Assembly: GCF_001971585.1 (NCBI RefSeq)
Contig: NZ_CP019323.1
Span: 1,044,053-1,108,052 of the forward strand
From: Companilactobacillus allii
GTDB taxonomy: Bacteria; Bacillota; Bacilli; Lactobacillales; Lactobacillaceae
Direction: 5' to 3'
Length of the DNA stretch: 64,000 bases
Part shown: piece after piece, positions 1-8,843 of the stretch
How positions within the stretch are numbered: the first letter of the stretch is position 1
Layout of the letters: the number at the start of each line of letters is the position of its first letter
Notes under the pieces: generated by a model
Database searches by the model: none
Told to the model about the DNA's origin: nothing
The model's input: the letters and a program-made list of their open reading frames with translations, nothing else
Program-made: the position numbers and the translations under genes

Positions 1-1473
1 TCAAGTGACTCTCTAGAGAGATTATTGATCTCATTAGCTGATATTCAGCCAACGGATACGGTATTGGATCCGACCTTCAGTAGAAGTGAACTGATTTTCA
101 AAATAATGATGAAAAACAAAGCTCAGTCGATAACAGCTGAAGCAATCAATGAAGAGTTCGTTGCGATGGGATATATTGCTTCGTTAGCGTTGGGTGCTGA
201 GAATGCTAGATTGTACACTGGCGAAGTTTTGGATGATCCGCAGTACTTTAACGGAGAACAGCTACAAAAGTTCGACAAGGTCGTGACGATGCCTCCAGTT
301 GGGGTAAAGGTTGAATATACTGACAATGTTGCAGATGACAAATACAATCGCTTCATATTCGGGGTACCATCTCGTAAATCAGCCGATTGGGCGTTTGTCA
401 GTAATGCGGTAAGTTCGATGAATACTGCAGCCGATAGTAAGACTGTCATCGTGGTTCAAGATGGGGCGCTGTTTAGAAGTGGTAGGGATGCCATTATTAG
501 ACAAGAGATGATCAATTATGACTTGATCGAGTCTGTCATCTCACTGCCTAATGGCACGCTAGGTACAACTAATACTCCTGTCTCGATTCTAGTCTTAAGA
601 CTACACAAGCCAGATAATATGAAGGAAAAGATTCAGTTTATCAAGATCGACAAGGGTGAACTTAGTGGATCGAATTCCAAAGAAGTTAAGTTTGACGACG
701 CTGAGATTGCACGAATCACCAAGTATTATCAAGATAAGGCTGATATTGAAGGAATCTCTAAAGTCGTCAATAATAGCCAGATCAATAAGTCGGAGTTGTT
801 GGTCAATAAGTACGTTTACTCACCATACTTCAATGTAGATGGTCAAAGTATCCAATTTCATCATGATAAGTTGGAAGAGATGAGAACTGTGCCACTCAAT
901 CAAATAGTTGAGATAGGTAGAGGATTCAATCTGACAACCAAAGACGAGAATAGTGATGGTAAGTATAAGATACTGAAGATTTCTGACTTGGGAGAATCGA
1001 TCGACTATGACCAACTGTCACACTTTGACCTAAGTAACAATGTCGATATTGAACGTTACTTAATAAGAAAAAACGATATCGTTATGTCGATACGTGGTAA
1101 CACCCAAAAGATGTGTCTGATCGAAAAGTGTGTCTCAAGTGTTGCCATTAATTCCAACCTGGTCTTTTTAAGAGTCAAAGCGCACCACTATGATCCAAAG
1201 TGGCTGAGTCTGTATCTAGACAGTCCTTTGGTCAAGATATTGTTAAACAAGTCGTCAGTCGGTAGCACCATTGCGCAAATACCGATACGAGACCTAGAGA
1301 AGTTACCAGTTCCCGTACTTGATATAAATGAGCAATTGAGAATGACGACTAATTATATGAAGAAAAACGAAAAAGTTGAACAGATGATAAGTCAGATGAG
1401 AACAGAACAAAGCTCTTTGAAGAAGATTCTGTATGATCAGATGAATATTATCGATACAATTGAATTGTTGTAA
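1..1473 (+). CDS. N-6 DNA methylase-like protein with specificity (TRD) domain, 5' partial
   Basis: The reading frame is open to the first base, so the start lies outside the window; the TTG at 25 is only an internal codon. The N-terminal part resembles the HsdM-type adenine methylase fold, but the SAM motif reads VLDPTFSRSE where DPxxGxG is expected, and the catalytic NPP[FY] position reads TMPPVG. From about base 880 the protein resembles a type I specificity-subunit recognition domain (VPLNQIVEIGRGFN, then IRDLEKLPVPVLDINEQ) and ends in a helical stretch. It looks like a methylase/S fusion whose catalytic motifs have decayed, so it may bind DNA without methylating it. No restriction subunit is visible in the window. 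Family assignment is fairly confident; loss of activity is inferred from the motifs. Confidence 0.7.
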   Translation, partial: SSDSLERLLISLADIQPTDTVLDPTFSRSELIFKIMMKNKAQSITAEAINEEFVAMGYIASLALGAENARLYTGEVLDDPQYFNGEQLQKFDKVVTMPPVGVKVEYTDNVADDKYNRFIFGVPSRKSADWAFVSNAVSSMNTAADSKTVIVVQDGALFRSGRDAIIRQEMINYDLIESVISLPNGTLGTTNTPVSILVLRLHKPDNMKEKIQFIKIDKGELSGSNSKEVKFDDAEIARITKYYQDKADIEGISKVVNNSQINKSELLVNKYVYSPYFNVDGQSIQFHHDKLEEMRTVPLNQIVEIGRGFNLTTKDENSDGKYKILKISDLGESIDYDQLSHFDLSNNVDIERYLIRKNDIVMSIRGNTQKMCLIEKCVSSVAINSNLVFLRVKAHHYDPKWLSLYLDSPLVKILLNKSSVGSTIAQIPIRDLEKLPVPVLDINEQLRMTTNYMKKNEKVEQMISQMRTEQSSLKKILYDQMNIIDTIELL

Positions 1474-1565
1474 AAAGGTTACAAATCTTTAATATTGAGT
1501 ATTATGAAATTTTGTTGTGGTAGTATTTAAATATATTTGTATATTATGATTTATTTAAGGAATAC

Positions 1566-1593
1566 TTTAAATTAGATTTACAACATGTATAAT
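1566..1593 (+). promoter_or_regulatory. candidate promoter of the first EPS operon
   Basis: TTTAAA (1566-1571), a 16-base spacer and a perfect TATAAT (1588-1593) lie about 110 bases ahead of the first EPS gene, in a 227-base gap that holds nothing else I recognise. The operon's genes are closely spaced from here on. Confidence 0.45.
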
Positions 1594-1700
1594 GATACTT
1601 GTTGGAACCTATAATAAGTATTATATGGCGTATTTCCGAAGAAAGATCATAAAAAACATTTTAATGAATACCAGAGATGGTTGTTATTTGGAGGGTTCCA

Positions 1701-2483
1701 GTGGGGTCAGAACAAACAATAAGTATGATGCAGATTTTTGCTATATTACGTAAACATATAAAGATGATTTTGGGCACGACATTAGTAGTTACATTTGCAG
1801 TAGCATTCGTAACCTTTTTTGTGATGTCACCTAAGTATTCAGCAACTACAGAGTTGCTAGTTAATAGGAAGTTATCAGCTGATATGCAGTCGGCACAATT
1901 CCAACAGACTCAAGCTGATGTACAGATGATCAATACTTACAAGGATATTATTACTAGTCCAACCGTTCTAAAGGACGTTAATAAGGAAGTCAGTAATTAT
2001 CCCGGCTATCCAGGTTCTATGGGAGCCTTGAAGAGCAGTATATCTGTCAGTAGTGAACAGAACTCACAAGTCTTCTCAGTAACTGCTAAAGCAAGTGATC
2101 CTAACACAGCAGCTGAGATTGCTAACTTGACTGCAAAGGTATTCAAGAAAAAAGTTGTAAAGATTATGAGTATCAATAATGTTTCGATTGTTTCACAAGC
2201 TTCCATTAACAAGAGCCCAGTTAGTCCTAGGAAAAAGCTTAATTTGTTGGCTGGTATCATTGTTGGCTTGATTCTTGGTGTTGGTATGGCCTTTATTCGT
2301 GAGATCACTGATAGAACAGTATCTTCAGTTGACTTCTTGACTAATGAGCTTGGCCTTACCAATTTAGGTATTGTTAGTGAAATCGACCAAAGTGAAGTTA
2401 AGAAACGTGTTTTCCATAAGACAAAGCTTCATGGTAATGGTAATGCCGGATTGACACCACAAACTAGTCAAAGGAGAGTGTAA
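1701..2483 (+). CDS. Wzz/YveK-type polysaccharide chain-length regulator (tyrosine-kinase activator)
   Basis: Membrane adaptor of a Gram-positive Wzy-dependent EPS machine; it controls chain length and activates the cytoplasmic tyrosine kinase encoded next. Two membrane helices (about residues 21-43 and 185-203) flank an extracellular loop containing SPKYSATTELLVN, a typical Wzz segment, and there is a proline motif (SPVSPRKK) before the second helix. I chose the GTG at 1701 because GGAGG sits 6 bases upstream; the in-frame ATG at 1677 has no ribosome site. This gives 260 residues. The kinase gene follows after 3 bases. A paralogue starts at 28400. Confidence 0.88.
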   Translation: MGSEQTISMMQIFAILRKHIKMILGTTLVVTFAVAFVTFFVMSPKYSATTELLVNRKLSADMQSAQFQQTQADVQMINTYKDIITSPTVLKDVNKEVSNYPGYPGSMGALKSSISVSSEQNSQVFSVTAKASDPNTAAEIANLTAKVFKKKVVKIMSINNVSIVSQASINKSPVSPRKKLNLLAGIIVGLILGVGMAFIREITDRTVSSVDFLTNELGLTNLGIVSEIDQSEVKKRVFHKTKLHGNGNAGLTPQTSQRRV

Positions 2484-2486
2484 AAC

Positions 2487-3266
2487 ATGGCCTTTTCGTT
2501 GTTTAAGACAAAGAAACAAAAGCAAAAGCTTGATAACACAAGTTTGAAATATGGTATTGGTCTTGTTACTTACACTGATCCTAAAGGACAAGTTTCAGAA
2601 CAATTCAAGACAGTTAGAACCAATATTCAGTTCTCAGCCATTGATAAGAAGATGAAGTCATTACTATTCACCTCATCAGACCCATCAGAAGGTAAGTCAA
2701 CTGTTAGTAATAATGTCGCTGTAACATGGGCTGATCAAGGTTCACGTGTCATTTTAGTTGACGCTGACCTTCGTAGACCAACAGTGCACAAGACATTTGG
2801 TGTCAGTAATCGTAAGGGATTATCTAGTTACTTACTAGGTAATGCGACCTTTGAGGAGATTATTCAACCAACTGTTATTGAGAACCTTTACGTTATCACT
2901 AGTGGACCAGTTCCACCGAATCCTTCCGAGTTACTAGGAAGCATGCGTACACAGGACTTGATAGTTCGACTAACTGATAAGTTCGACTTATTGATACTCG
3001 ATGCCCCACCAGTCAATACCGTTACTGATGCACAAGTACTAGCTGCACGTGCTGATGGTACTATCTTGGTAGTTCCACAAGGAATCGCTGATAAAGGTGG
3101 AGTTAGACATGCCAAAGAAGCCCTAGAGACAGTCAATGCTAATATTCTAGGTGCAATCATGAACCGTGTCACTGAGCAGAAGTCAGGCGGTTACTACGGT
3201 GGTAGTTACTATGGTGGCTATTACGGTGGATACTATGGTACTGAAGATAAAGATAAAGAGGACTAA
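2487..3266 (+). CDS. BY-kinase: tyrosine-protein kinase of the EPS locus (CpsD/YwqD type)
   Basis: Cytoplasmic autophosphorylating tyrosine kinase that cycles with the neighbouring adaptor and phosphatase to control EPS export. Walker A is SSDPSEGKST (residues 63-72), Walker A' is VILVDADLRRP (88-98) and Walker B is LLILDAPP (168-175). The C-terminus is a clear tyrosine cluster alternating YY with glycines (about 236-250), the autophosphorylation site. At 259 residues it is of normal length. The paralogue at 29125 has a much shorter tyrosine tail. Confidence 0.93.
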   Translation: MAFSLFKTKKQKQKLDNTSLKYGIGLVTYTDPKGQVSEQFKTVRTNIQFSAIDKKMKSLLFTSSDPSEGKSTVSNNVAVTWADQGSRVILVDADLRRPTVHKTFGVSNRKGLSSYLLGNATFEEIIQPTVIENLYVITSGPVPPNPSELLGSMRTQDLIVRLTDKFDLLILDAPPVNTVTDAQVLAARADGTILVVPQGIADKGGVRHAKEALETVNANILGAIMNRVTEQKSGGYYGGSYYGGYYGGYYGTEDKDKED

Positions 3267-3294
3267 AATTTTTAAATGAAACGAGTTGATAAAA

Positions 3295-4077
3295 ATGGGA
3301 TTGATTGACTTACATTGTCATATTTTGCCCGGTGTCGATGATGGTGCAAAGGACATGCCGATGGCACTCGAAATGGCGCAAAAAGCAGTAGATCAGGGGA
3401 TAAGCCATATTTTATTGACACCGCATCATATGGATGCAAATTATACGAACCACAAGAAGGATGTCCTTGTAAAAACTGCAGAGTTTCAAAAGGCCATCAA
3501 CGATAACGGTATACCATTGACCGTATTCCCAGGACAAGAGGTTCATCTGACGGGTGACTTGCTTAAGGCAATCTTCGCTGATGATATCTTGTATATGGAT
3601 ACAGGCAATCGTTACCTGTTATTGGAGTTCCCACACAATGAGGTGCCTGAATACGCTGAGAATATGATATTTGAGCTTACTTCTAGAGGCATAACACCAG
3701 TTATCGCCCATCCAGAACGTAACCAAGGATTCCAGCGTGATCCAGATATGTTGACATCATTTGTTGAGATGGGATGTTTGACACAGCTTACCAGTAGTAG
3801 TTACTTAGGAGTCTTCAGCAAGAATGTTGAAGAGTTAACTGAAAAGATAATTAAGGCCAATCTTGGCTTTGCATTTGCTTCAGATGCACATAACTTCAAG
3901 GGACGTAGGTTCTTGATGAGGGATGCATTCGTGAAGTTAGAGAAACACGAGGGATCAGATACAGCACGTAGATTCAACGAGAACGCTAAGCATATTATCA
4001 ACGGGGAAGATGTTGAAGTTGATGATATTAAGCTTATTTCAGAGTTGAAAAAGAAGAAACGATTCGGTTTCTTTTAA
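3295..4077 (+). CDS. PHP-domain tyrosine-protein phosphatase (CpsB/YwqE type)
   Basis: Manganese-dependent phosphatase that removes phosphate from the EPS tyrosine kinase. Metal ligands of the PHP fold are visible: DLHCH near the N-terminus, GVDDG, GQEVHL, HPERN and the closing SDAHN. The ATG at 3295 puts the LIDLHCHILPG motif at the usual distance from the start; the upstream TTG at 3286 has no better ribosome site. Length is 260 residues. It follows the kinase closely. The second EPS locus has no such gene, so this enzyme may serve both kinases. Confidence 0.92.
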   Translation: MGLIDLHCHILPGVDDGAKDMPMALEMAQKAVDQGISHILLTPHHMDANYTNHKKDVLVKTAEFQKAINDNGIPLTVFPGQEVHLTGDLLKAIFADDILYMDTGNRYLLLEFPHNEVPEYAENMIFELTSRGITPVIAHPERNQGFQRDPDMLTSFVEMGCLTQLTSSSYLGVFSKNVEELTEKIIKANLGFAFASDAHNFKGRRFLMRDAFVKLEKHEGSDTARRFNENAKHIINGEDVEVDDIKLISELKKKKRFGFF

Positions 4078-4131
4078 TTTTGTTATTTAGGAAAGCGGAG
4101 TCACTATTTCCTAGATACAGAATATTATTTT

Positions 4132-4160
4132 CTGATTACTGAATATATTTTGTATATAAT
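4132..4160 (+). promoter_or_regulatory. possible internal promoter before the priming transferase
   Basis: A perfect TATAAT (4155-4160) has only a weak -35 (CTGATT, 4132-4137) at 17 bases. Just upstream is a hairpin, TAGGAAA/TTTCCTA, at about 4087-4113 without a T-run. Together they suggest a processing point or an internal start in this 143-base gap. Confidence 0.3.
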
Positions 4161-4220
4161 GTTTATTACAATTTCAGAGAATACAGAAACATGTTGAGGA
4201 TTATGAGGGGGTTATAGGGA

Positions 4221-4874
4221 ATGGAATATCTAAACGACCATGTTGACACTAAGTATCAGGAGCATCGATATGTATATAGAAGTGTTAAGAGATTATTTGA
4301 CCTAGTGGCTAGTTTGATTGGATTGATATTGTTATCGCCAGTATTCTTGATAGTGGCCATTGCAATTAAGATTGAAGATCCAAGTGGCTCTGTGTTTTAT
4401 TCACAGATTCGATTGGGGAAGAGACAACAGCCGTTTGAAATGTTCAAGTTCAGATCAATGGTAGCCAATGCTGAAAAGCTCAAGGAAAAGTTGATGGAAC
4501 AAAACGAAGTAGAAGGCGCCATGTTTAAAATGAAGGACGACCCACGTGTTACCAAAGTAGGGAAGTTCATTCGTAAATATAGTATTGACGAACTTCCACA
4601 ATTGTTGAATGTGCTACTAGGTGAAATGAGCTTGGTCGGACCACGTCCACCCTTGCCTAAAGAAGTTAGTAGTTATACAGAACACGACAAGTTGCGCTTA
4701 ACCGTTAAACCTGGTTGTACCGGATTGTGGCAGATAAGTGGTAGAAACGATGTCGGATTTGAGGAAATGGTTAGTTTGGATTTGGATTATATCAATAAAC
4801 GTACGGCTTATTATGATGTTTATATTTTAATTCGGACTGTTGGTGTGTTTCTGTTTCCGAATGGTGCTTATTAA
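4221..4874 (+). CDS. Undecaprenyl-phosphate sugar-1-phosphate transferase (EPS priming transferase)
   Basis: Starts the EPS repeat unit by loading a sugar-1-phosphate on undecaprenyl phosphate at the membrane. One N-terminal membrane helix (about residues 27-50) is followed by the bacterial sugar-transferase domain with [32 protein letters not shown] and [13 protein letters not shown]. Length is 217 residues, normal for the short PssY/CpsE-type enzymes. The ATG has GAGGGGG 9 bases upstream. The sugar specificity cannot be read from sequence. A paralogue of the same length starts at 29888. Confidence 0.92.
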   Translation: MEYLNDHVDTKYQEHRYVYRSVKRLFDLVASLIGLILLSPVFLIVAIAIKIEDPSGSVFYSQIRLGKRQQPFEMFKFRSMVANAEKLKEKLMEQNEVEGAMFKMKDDPRVTKVGKFIRKYSIDELPQLLNVLLGEMSLVGPRPPLPKEVSSYTEHDKLRLTVKPGCTGLWQISGRNDVGFEEMVSLDLDYINKRTAYYDVYILIRTVGVFLFPNGAY

Positions 4875-4936
4875 TAAATTTTAGATTTAATTTTGAATTG
4901 CTTTGTGAGCAGCAATTATTGAGGGGAAATAAATAA

Positions 4937-6118
4937 GTGAGTAAACAAGAAGTCTTTATTATTGGAGCAAAGGGAATACCTGCTAAATATGGTGGATTTG
5001 AATCTTTCGTTGATCAATTAACCGCGCGAAAACAAAACGAGGAGATTCATTATAACGTAGCTTGCCGCCGTGATTTGTCAGATAATAAAGCTGATTTTTA
5101 CGAATATAATGGTGCAAGTTGCTTTAACGTGGACGTCCCAAATGTCGGCCCCGCTAAGGCAATTTTTTATGATGTAAAGGCTTTTCAACAATCAATCAAT
5201 ATAATTAAACAAAAGAATGTCAAACAACCAATCGTATATGTACTTGCATGTCGAATGGGACCGTTTATTAATCATTTTAAAAAGGAATTACAACAATATG
5301 GTGGAACTCTTTTTGTTAATCCAGATGGTCATGAATGGCTTCGAGCAAAGTGGAGTTATCCTGTAAGACGGTATTGGAAGTACTCTGAAAGGTTAATGGT
5401 TAAGCATGCTGATTTATTAGTATGTGATAGTCAAAATATTGAGAAGTATATTAAGCATGATTATGAGAAATATAATCCAAATACTACTTATATTGCCTAT
5501 GGATCAGATATAATCCCATCTAAATATGATTATTCCGATAAAGATGTTAAGTCATGGTATGAGAAGCATAATATTCAGTTGGATAATTACTACTTAATAG
5601 TTGGAAGGTTTGTACCTGAAAACAATTATGAGACTATGATTCGCGAGTTCATGTCATCTAACACTGCCAAGGATCTTGTGATAATTACTAATGTTGAGAA
5701 AAATAAATTTTATGAGAATCTAAAAACTGTAACTAAATTTGATAAAGATGAGAGAATTAAATTTGTTGGGACAGTTTATAATTCAGAATTATTAAAATTT
5801 ATTCGAGAAAATGCCTTTGCATATCTACATGGTCATGAGGTTGGTGGAACTAATCCATCATTACTTGAAGCGTTGGGTAGTACTAAAGTTAATTTATTAT
5901 TGGATGTAGGATTTAATCATGAGGTTGGATTGAATGGTGCGGGTTATTGGACTAAAGAAGATGGTGTCTTAGGCCAGCTAATTGAGAAGGCCGATAATAT
6001 TACTACTAAAAGGATTAAAGAACTAGATGAGGCATCAAACAAAAGAATAACTGAACAATTTGATTGGTCAATTATTGTCGATAAGTATGAACATCAATTT
6101 TTAGGAGCACGCGAATGA
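4937..6118 (+). CDS. DUF1972/GT4 glycosyltransferase, Cps2T-like (probable rhamnosyltransferase)
   Basis: Second-step cytoplasmic transferase. The N-terminus (IIGAKGIPAKYGGFESFVDQL) is typical of DUF1972 transferases such as pneumococcal Cps2T, which add beta-1,4-rhamnose to the primed lipid. The C-terminal nucleotide-binding half carries YLHGHEVGGTNPSLLEALG with the GT4 acidic pair. The start is GTG 4937 with GAGGGG 10 bases upstream. It overlaps the next gene by 4 bases (ATGA). The rmlACBD genes in the same locus supply dTDP-rhamnose, which fits. The linkage is inferred. Confidence 0.82.
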   Translation: MSKQEVFIIGAKGIPAKYGGFESFVDQLTARKQNEEIHYNVACRRDLSDNKADFYEYNGASCFNVDVPNVGPAKAIFYDVKAFQQSINIIKQKNVKQPIVYVLACRMGPFINHFKKELQQYGGTLFVNPDGHEWLRAKWSYPVRRYWKYSERLMVKHADLLVCDSQNIEKYIKHDYEKYNPNTTYIAYGSDIIPSKYDYSDKDVKSWYEKHNIQLDNYYLIVGRFVPENNYETMIREFMSSNTAKDLVIITNVEKNKFYENLKTVTKFDKDERIKFVGTVYNSELLKFIRENAFAYLHGHEVGGTNPSLLEALGSTKVNLLLDVGFNHEVGLNGAGYWTKEDGVLGQLIEKADNITTKRIKELDEASNKRITEQFDWSIIVDKYEHQFLGARE

Positions 6119-7404
6119 TAATCTTACACTATACCCTTGGATTTCCTCCCGAAAGAAGTGGAGGATTGGTAAAGTATGCAATGGATCTTATGAACGAGCA
6201 GCAAAGTAGTGGAGATGAAGTGATTGCACTTTTTCCTGGTAAAATCAATTTTTTTAATAAAAAAATTGATATTATAAAGTCTTCAGATAAACCTTTGAAA
6301 ATGTATGAGATGGTAAATAGTTTACCTCTGCCATTATTTGGTGGAATAAAGGAACCTCAAAAATTTATGATGGGGGCTTCACCAGAACTTTTTGAACGCT
6401 TTTTCAAAAAGATAGGTCCAGATGTCATCCATGTCCATACTCTGATGGGATTGCCTAAAGAATTTTTAGAGGTTGCAAAAAAATTTTCTATAAAAATAGT
6501 TTATACTACACATGATTATTTTGGACTATCACCTAATCCCACATTTTATTTCAATGGGAAGAGCTTTGATAATGACAATTCTGTTATAAATTGGGCTAAA
6601 GCTTCAGAGAATGCTTTTTCCACAGCTAAATTAAGGATTTTCCAAATGAAGTCATATCCAAGGATAAGAAAGCTATTATCTAAGTTACATGGATTGTTGT
6701 CTAAATGGAGTACTACTACAGCTTCTGTCGATAAGAATCTGCAATTTAGTAATAAGTATTTGGATGAATTGCAGGAACTAAAGAATTATTATATAGATAT
6801 TTTTAAGTTGGTAGATGTTTTTCATTTTAATAGTCAATTAACTATGAATGTATATACTGATAACCTTGATTTTTCAATTAAAGGGGAAGTTATATCCATT
6901 ACTAATGCCTTAATTAAGAATAGGAATATAGAGTATAGACCAAGTGGAAATAAGAAAATTAAAATAGGCTATATTGGTAGCAATGAGTCATATAAGGGCT
7001 TCTATGATTTTGTACGATTTATTAAATTATTACCAATATCTAAATTTGAGTTTCATAGTTTTGGGTACGATTTTTCGAATGAAATTGAAGGATTAGTTCA
7101 ACATGGAAAGTATAATTTTAATGAGTTAGGTTCTGTATATGATTCTATTGATGTATTGATTGTACCTAGTAGATGTAAAGAAACGTTTGGTTTAGTCGCA
7201 TTAGAAGCATTGTCTTATAAAACACCAGTATTTGTAAGTAAAAATGTTGGGTCTAAGGATTTAATTGAGTCTGATTTTATTTTCCAAGATAATACCGAAT
7301 TAATAAAAGAAATAAGAAAATGGAATCTCAAATATAGATTCAATCACGTAAAAACTATTCAAGAGCATTGTAAAGAATTAAGGCACCTTTATCTAAAGCA
7401 ATGA
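6115..7404 (+). CDS. Glycosyltransferase family 4
   Basis: GT-B fold retaining transferase of 429 residues. The N-terminus has LGFPPERSGGLVKYAMDL and VIHVHTLMGLP; the C-terminal nucleotide-sugar site has VPSRCKETFGLVALEALSYKTPVFVS with the E-x7-E pair. It starts inside the stop of the preceding gene, so the two are translationally coupled. Codon use is strongly A/T-biased compared with the kinase and rml genes, typical of the exchangeable core of EPS loci. Donor and acceptor are unknown. Confidence 0.83.
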   Translation: MIILHYTLGFPPERSGGLVKYAMDLMNEQQSSGDEVIALFPGKINFFNKKIDIIKSSDKPLKMYEMVNSLPLPLFGGIKEPQKFMMGASPELFERFFKKIGPDVIHVHTLMGLPKEFLEVAKKFSIKIVYTTHDYFGLSPNPTFYFNGKSFDNDNSVINWAKASENAFSTAKLRIFQMKSYPRIRKLLSKLHGLLSKWSTTTASVDKNLQFSNKYLDELQELKNYYIDIFKLVDVFHFNSQLTMNVYTDNLDFSIKGEVISITNALIKNRNIEYRPSGNKKIKIGYIGSNESYKGFYDFVRFIKLLPISKFEFHSFGYDFSNEIEGLVQHGKYNFNELGSVYDSIDVLIVPSRCKETFGLVALEALSYKTPVFVSKNVGSKDLIESDFIFQDNTELIKEIRKWNLKYRFNHVKTIQEHCKELRHLYLKQ

Positions 7405-7426
7405 AGAATTATAAGGGGAAGTCTAT

Positions 7427-7642
7427 ATGAGTGTTTCGATTTTATTAGCAACGTTTAATGGAGATAAGTATTTAAGAAAACAAATTGATTCAATAATTGG
7501 CCAGACATATAGTGATTGGAAGTTATATATTAGGGATGATAGTTCGACAGATAAAACACAATTAATTATTGACGATTATGTAGCTATAATACGTTTATTA
7601 ATGAGTTCGAGAAACTTTATTAATAATATAATTATAAGGTGA
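7427..7642 (+). pseudogene. Remnant of a family 2 glycosyltransferase (N-terminal fragment)
   Basis: About 52 residues match the start of GT2 transferases: VSILLATFNGDKYLRKQIDS, then WKLYIRDDSSTDKT. After DDYV the sequence departs from the family, and a stop follows at 71 residues, against roughly 300 in an intact enzyme. The DxD site and the acceptor domain are missing. It keeps a ribosome site (GGGGAAG). The next gene begins 36 bases later behind a strong GGGAGGA, so this is a leftover from replacement of one transferase by another in the locus. Confidence 0.75.
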
Positions 7643-7678
7643 TGCAAGCGTAAGTTTGTATTTGGGAGGAAGAAAAGA

Positions 7679-8803
7679 GTGGATAAAACGATTTCTAAAG
7701 TGCTTATTGTTAGAAGTGGTCCATATCCAGTAAATATCAATGGATATAATGATCAATTTATAGGATTGGCACGTGCTTTTGCAAAAAAAGGAATTAAATC
7801 AGATATTATTTTCTATTCTAAAAACAAAGAATCCAATATTCTTATCGAGAGTAATCCTGAAATTGTGGTTCATAATATTAGAGGGATAAGAATATTAAGA
7901 ACTGGAATTTATCCGCAGCTTTTAAAAAAAAGCTTTTTAAAGAAATATGATTTAGTTATTACAACTGAGTACAGTCAAATCATGACAGTCCTACTTGGGA
8001 TTTTTTCAGAAGCCCCAGTTATTTTATATACTGGGCCTTATTATAATCTTTTTAAAATACCTTGCATGTCTGCTATATATGATTTCTTATTTACTAAGAC
8101 AATCAATAGACATATGGATAAAATAATTTCAAAATCAGAATTAGCAACTAAATATTTAGAAAAAAAGGGATACAGTTCTGTTAAAACATTGGGTGTTGGG
8201 CAGGATATTAAACGATTTCAGGAAACTAGTCATATGGATGAAAACGTTAGTAAGATTATTAATGAAATGAAAAAGACAAGAACCATTCTGACGGTAGGAA
8301 GTATAGATTCAAGAAAAAACTACTTTTTTACATTATTAGTGTTTAAAAAATTGTTAACAAAAGATCCAGATTTTCAGTTATTAATTATAGGAAATGGTAA
8401 CGATAGATATATTAAAAAAGGTTTAAAAATGTTATCTAAAGAAGAAAGAAAAAAAGTTAAATTTGGTGGAAGAATAGATAACCAGCAATTGAAATATGTG
8501 TATCCCAATGCCTTTGCTTTTTTGTTGCCATCCAAACTAGAAATATTCGGAATGGTCCTTCTTGAAGCTATGTATTTTAAATGTCCTGTAGTATCGTCGA
8601 TAAACGGTGGTTCGACAACAATGATTGAGGATGGTATAAATGGTTATATCAGAAATATTAATGAAGATGATATTGAAGAATGGGTTAACGTATTGATTAA
8701 ACTGAATGATAAAGAGACAAGAAAGAAAATCATAGGTTGTGCACGAAACACAATACAGAATGAATTTTCATGGGATAAACTAGCAGATAGTTTTTTAAAT
8801 TAA
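7679..8803 (+). CDS. Glycosyltransferase family 4
   Basis: 374-residue GT-B transferase. Visible features are an N-terminal GPYPVNINGYNDQFIGLARAF, the middle TVGSIDSRKN (start of the C-terminal domain) and the nucleotide-sugar site LPSKLEIFGMVLLEAMYFKCPVVSS. The start is GTG 7679, with GGGAGGA about 9 bases upstream. It follows the GT2 remnant and precedes the polymerase gene. Specificity is not readable. Confidence 0.82.
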   Translation: MDKTISKVLIVRSGPYPVNINGYNDQFIGLARAFAKKGIKSDIIFYSKNKESNILIESNPEIVVHNIRGIRILRTGIYPQLLKKSFLKKYDLVITTEYSQIMTVLLGIFSEAPVILYTGPYYNLFKIPCMSAIYDFLFTKTINRHMDKIISKSELATKYLEKKGYSSVKTLGVGQDIKRFQETSHMDENVSKIINEMKKTRTILTVGSIDSRKNYFFTLLVFKKLLTKDPDFQLLIIGNGNDRYIKKGLKMLSKEERKKVKFGGRIDNQQLKYVYPNAFAFLLPSKLEIFGMVLLEAMYFKCPVVSSINGGSTTMIEDGINGYIRNINEDDIEEWVNVLIKLNDKETRKKIIGCARNTIQNEFSWDKLADSFLN

Positions 8804-8843
8804 ATTATAATAATATTATCATCCTAAATTAGAGGAATAAAAA

